NCBI GenBank assembly: GCA_003021725.1
Contig: PXRA01000036.1
Location: 1 to 32,732 of the forward strand
Direction of reading: 5' to 3'
Length of the DNA stretch: 32,732 nt
DNA from: Halobacteriales archaeon QH_8_64_26
GTDB taxonomy: Archaea > Halobacteriota > Halobacteria > Halobacteriales > Halococcaceae
Part shown: positions 32,143-32,732 of the stretch, piece after piece
Numbering within the stretch: position 1 is the stretch's first letter
Layout of the letters: the number at the start of each line of letters is the position of its first letter
The notes under the pieces: generated by a model
The model's input: the letters and a program-made list of their open reading frames with translations, nothing else
Databases searched by the model: none
Told to the model about the DNA's origin: nothing
Position numbers and translations under genes: made by a program

Positions 32143-32511
32143 AGAACAGACCATTATTCGAACACCCATAGTTCCGCCGTCTCGTATAGTTCGGGTGGTC
32201 AGGCCCTCCAGCCGTGCCTCCCGCATGCTCCCGTCGCCTGGGTCGTCACTTACGGGGCGTTCCTACCTGTGATTACGAGCCGAAAACGCGAGAAAGGTCT
32301 GTTCGATCGCTGTGCTATTGCCCGAAATCGATCGAATCAGCAGGCTGTTCCCAGCACGACGTGGTTTTTTTGGGTTTCCTCCGTCCGATGCTCGATTTCT
32401 AACGGGTCGGGACCGGTCGTTGGTCGCCGGTAAACCTCGGACTATCTCGTGCCGGGTATCCGTTTACGGTCCGTATTATTATGTGTATTCTAAGTCGTGA
32501 AAATAGCAGAG
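32143..32511. other. Intergenic region between the enoyl-CoA hydratase and phosphatase genes
   Basis: This gene-free stretch of about 370 bases is less G+C-rich than its surroundings. It holds minus-strand A/T boxes for the enoyl-CoA hydratase gene near 32152-32160 and 32184-32189. It also holds a plus-strand A/T-rich stretch (GTATTATTATGTG) ahead of the phosphatase gene, and a T7 run at 32365-32371. I see no RNA gene or coding sequence in it. Confidence 0.6.
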
Positions 32512-32732
32512 ATGGTACGGATGGATCGGCTTGCCCATCGACGACGTGGTTTCCTACGGAGGGCCGGCGGGACGGCAACACTGGCTATTACCGGCCTACC
32601 GAGGTTGCCCTCCGCTACGGCACGAAACGACGATATAATCGACTTCGACGGCTTCCCCTTTAGCAGCGACGTCTTTTCACTGGGAGTCGCTTCGGGGGAC
32701 CCACTGCCCGAATCGGTAGTGCTCTGGACTCG
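32512..32732 (+). CDS. PhoD-type alkaline phosphatase/phosphodiesterase, N-terminal part (3' end outside window)
   Basis: The first 73 codons of a secreted phosphatase are present. A Tat signal (HRRRGFLRRAGGTATLAITGLP) is followed, after a short linker, by FSLGVASGDPLPESVVLW, the start signature of PhoD-like enzymes, which are exported to hydrolyse phosphate esters. The protein runs off the window. ATG 32512 gives MVRMDRLAHRRR; a second ATG at 32521 could also serve. Identification rests on the signal plus one conserved motif. Confidence 0.8.
   Translation, partial: MVRMDRLAHRRRGFLRRAGGTATLAITGLPRLPSATARNDDIIDFDGFPFSSDVFSLGVASGDPLPESVVLWT

Noticed and set aside
32365-32371. A T7 run as a terminator or the end of a small RNA
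   Set aside because: No upstream plus-strand promoter or gene was found to match it.
1-32732. CRISPR array, insertion sequence, integrase or attachment site
   Set aside because: No regularly spaced direct repeats, transposase or integrase sequence, or duplicated tRNA 3' end was seen on either strand.

Overview
This window is chromosomal DNA from a halophilic archaeon (class Halobacteria). The evidence is the high G+C content, the very acidic predicted proteins (Asp/Glu-rich, few Lys), the many genes with an A/T-rich TATA-like box about 25-33 bases upstream of the start codon and no Shine-Dalgarno sequence (leaderless transcription), twin-arginine lipoprotein signals, the archaeal ribosomal operon rpl7ae-rps28e-rpl24e-ndk, an archaeal-type GTP cyclohydrolase III, and a halophilic plant-type 2Fe-2S ferredoxin. 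The genus cannot be fixed from sequence reading alone.

Left part (1-9.7 kb). The window opens inside a MetE-like methyltransferase and continues with a decayed gene fragment. A small molybdenum-related group follows (Mop-like TOBE protein, MobA, YqeC-like protein), then the ribosomal/ndk operon on the minus strand. After these come a DUF192 protein, small membrane proteins, a DUF2064/CofC-like nucleotidyltransferase-fold protein, tRNA-Ser(UGA), an HpcH/HpaI aldolase and two haloarchaeal proteins (DUF5785-like and winged-helix/membrane).

Middle part (9.8-15.4 kb). A plus-strand run encodes a medium-chain dehydrogenase, a SAM methyltransferase, a 6-pyruvoyl-tetrahydropterin-synthase-like protein, a GT4 glycosyltransferase, a second methyltransferase and GTP cyclohydrolase III. 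Together they look like a pathway that makes or decorates a pterin-like or other small molecule. The PTPS-like protein has lost most of the family's zinc ligands.

Next part (15.6-22.2 kb). A CBS/zinc-ribbon protein is followed by a branched-chain-amino-acid-type ABC transporter. Its lipoprotein binding protein (plus strand) converges on the livH-livM-livG-livF operon (minus strand). The binding protein is the most unusual object in the window: the half that is normally C-terminal sits directly after the signal peptide and glycine linker, and the half that is normally N-terminal is at the end. It reads as a natural circular permutation in one intact frame.

Right part (22.5-32.7 kb). Phosphoglycerate kinase is followed by a GNAT acetyltransferase and tRNA-Thr(UGU) in very tight spacing. 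Then come a small membrane protein, an FAD/NAD(P) oxidoreductase, a MacB-type ABC exporter pair, a zinc-finger miniprotein, a small ASCH-like protein, a four-helix membrane-protein pseudogene with two in-frame TGA codons, an archaeal prepilin peptidase, ferredoxin, an enoyl-CoA hydratase family enzyme, and the start of a Tat-exported PhoD-type phosphatase that runs off the window. No insertion sequence, CRISPR array, integrase or origin was recognised.
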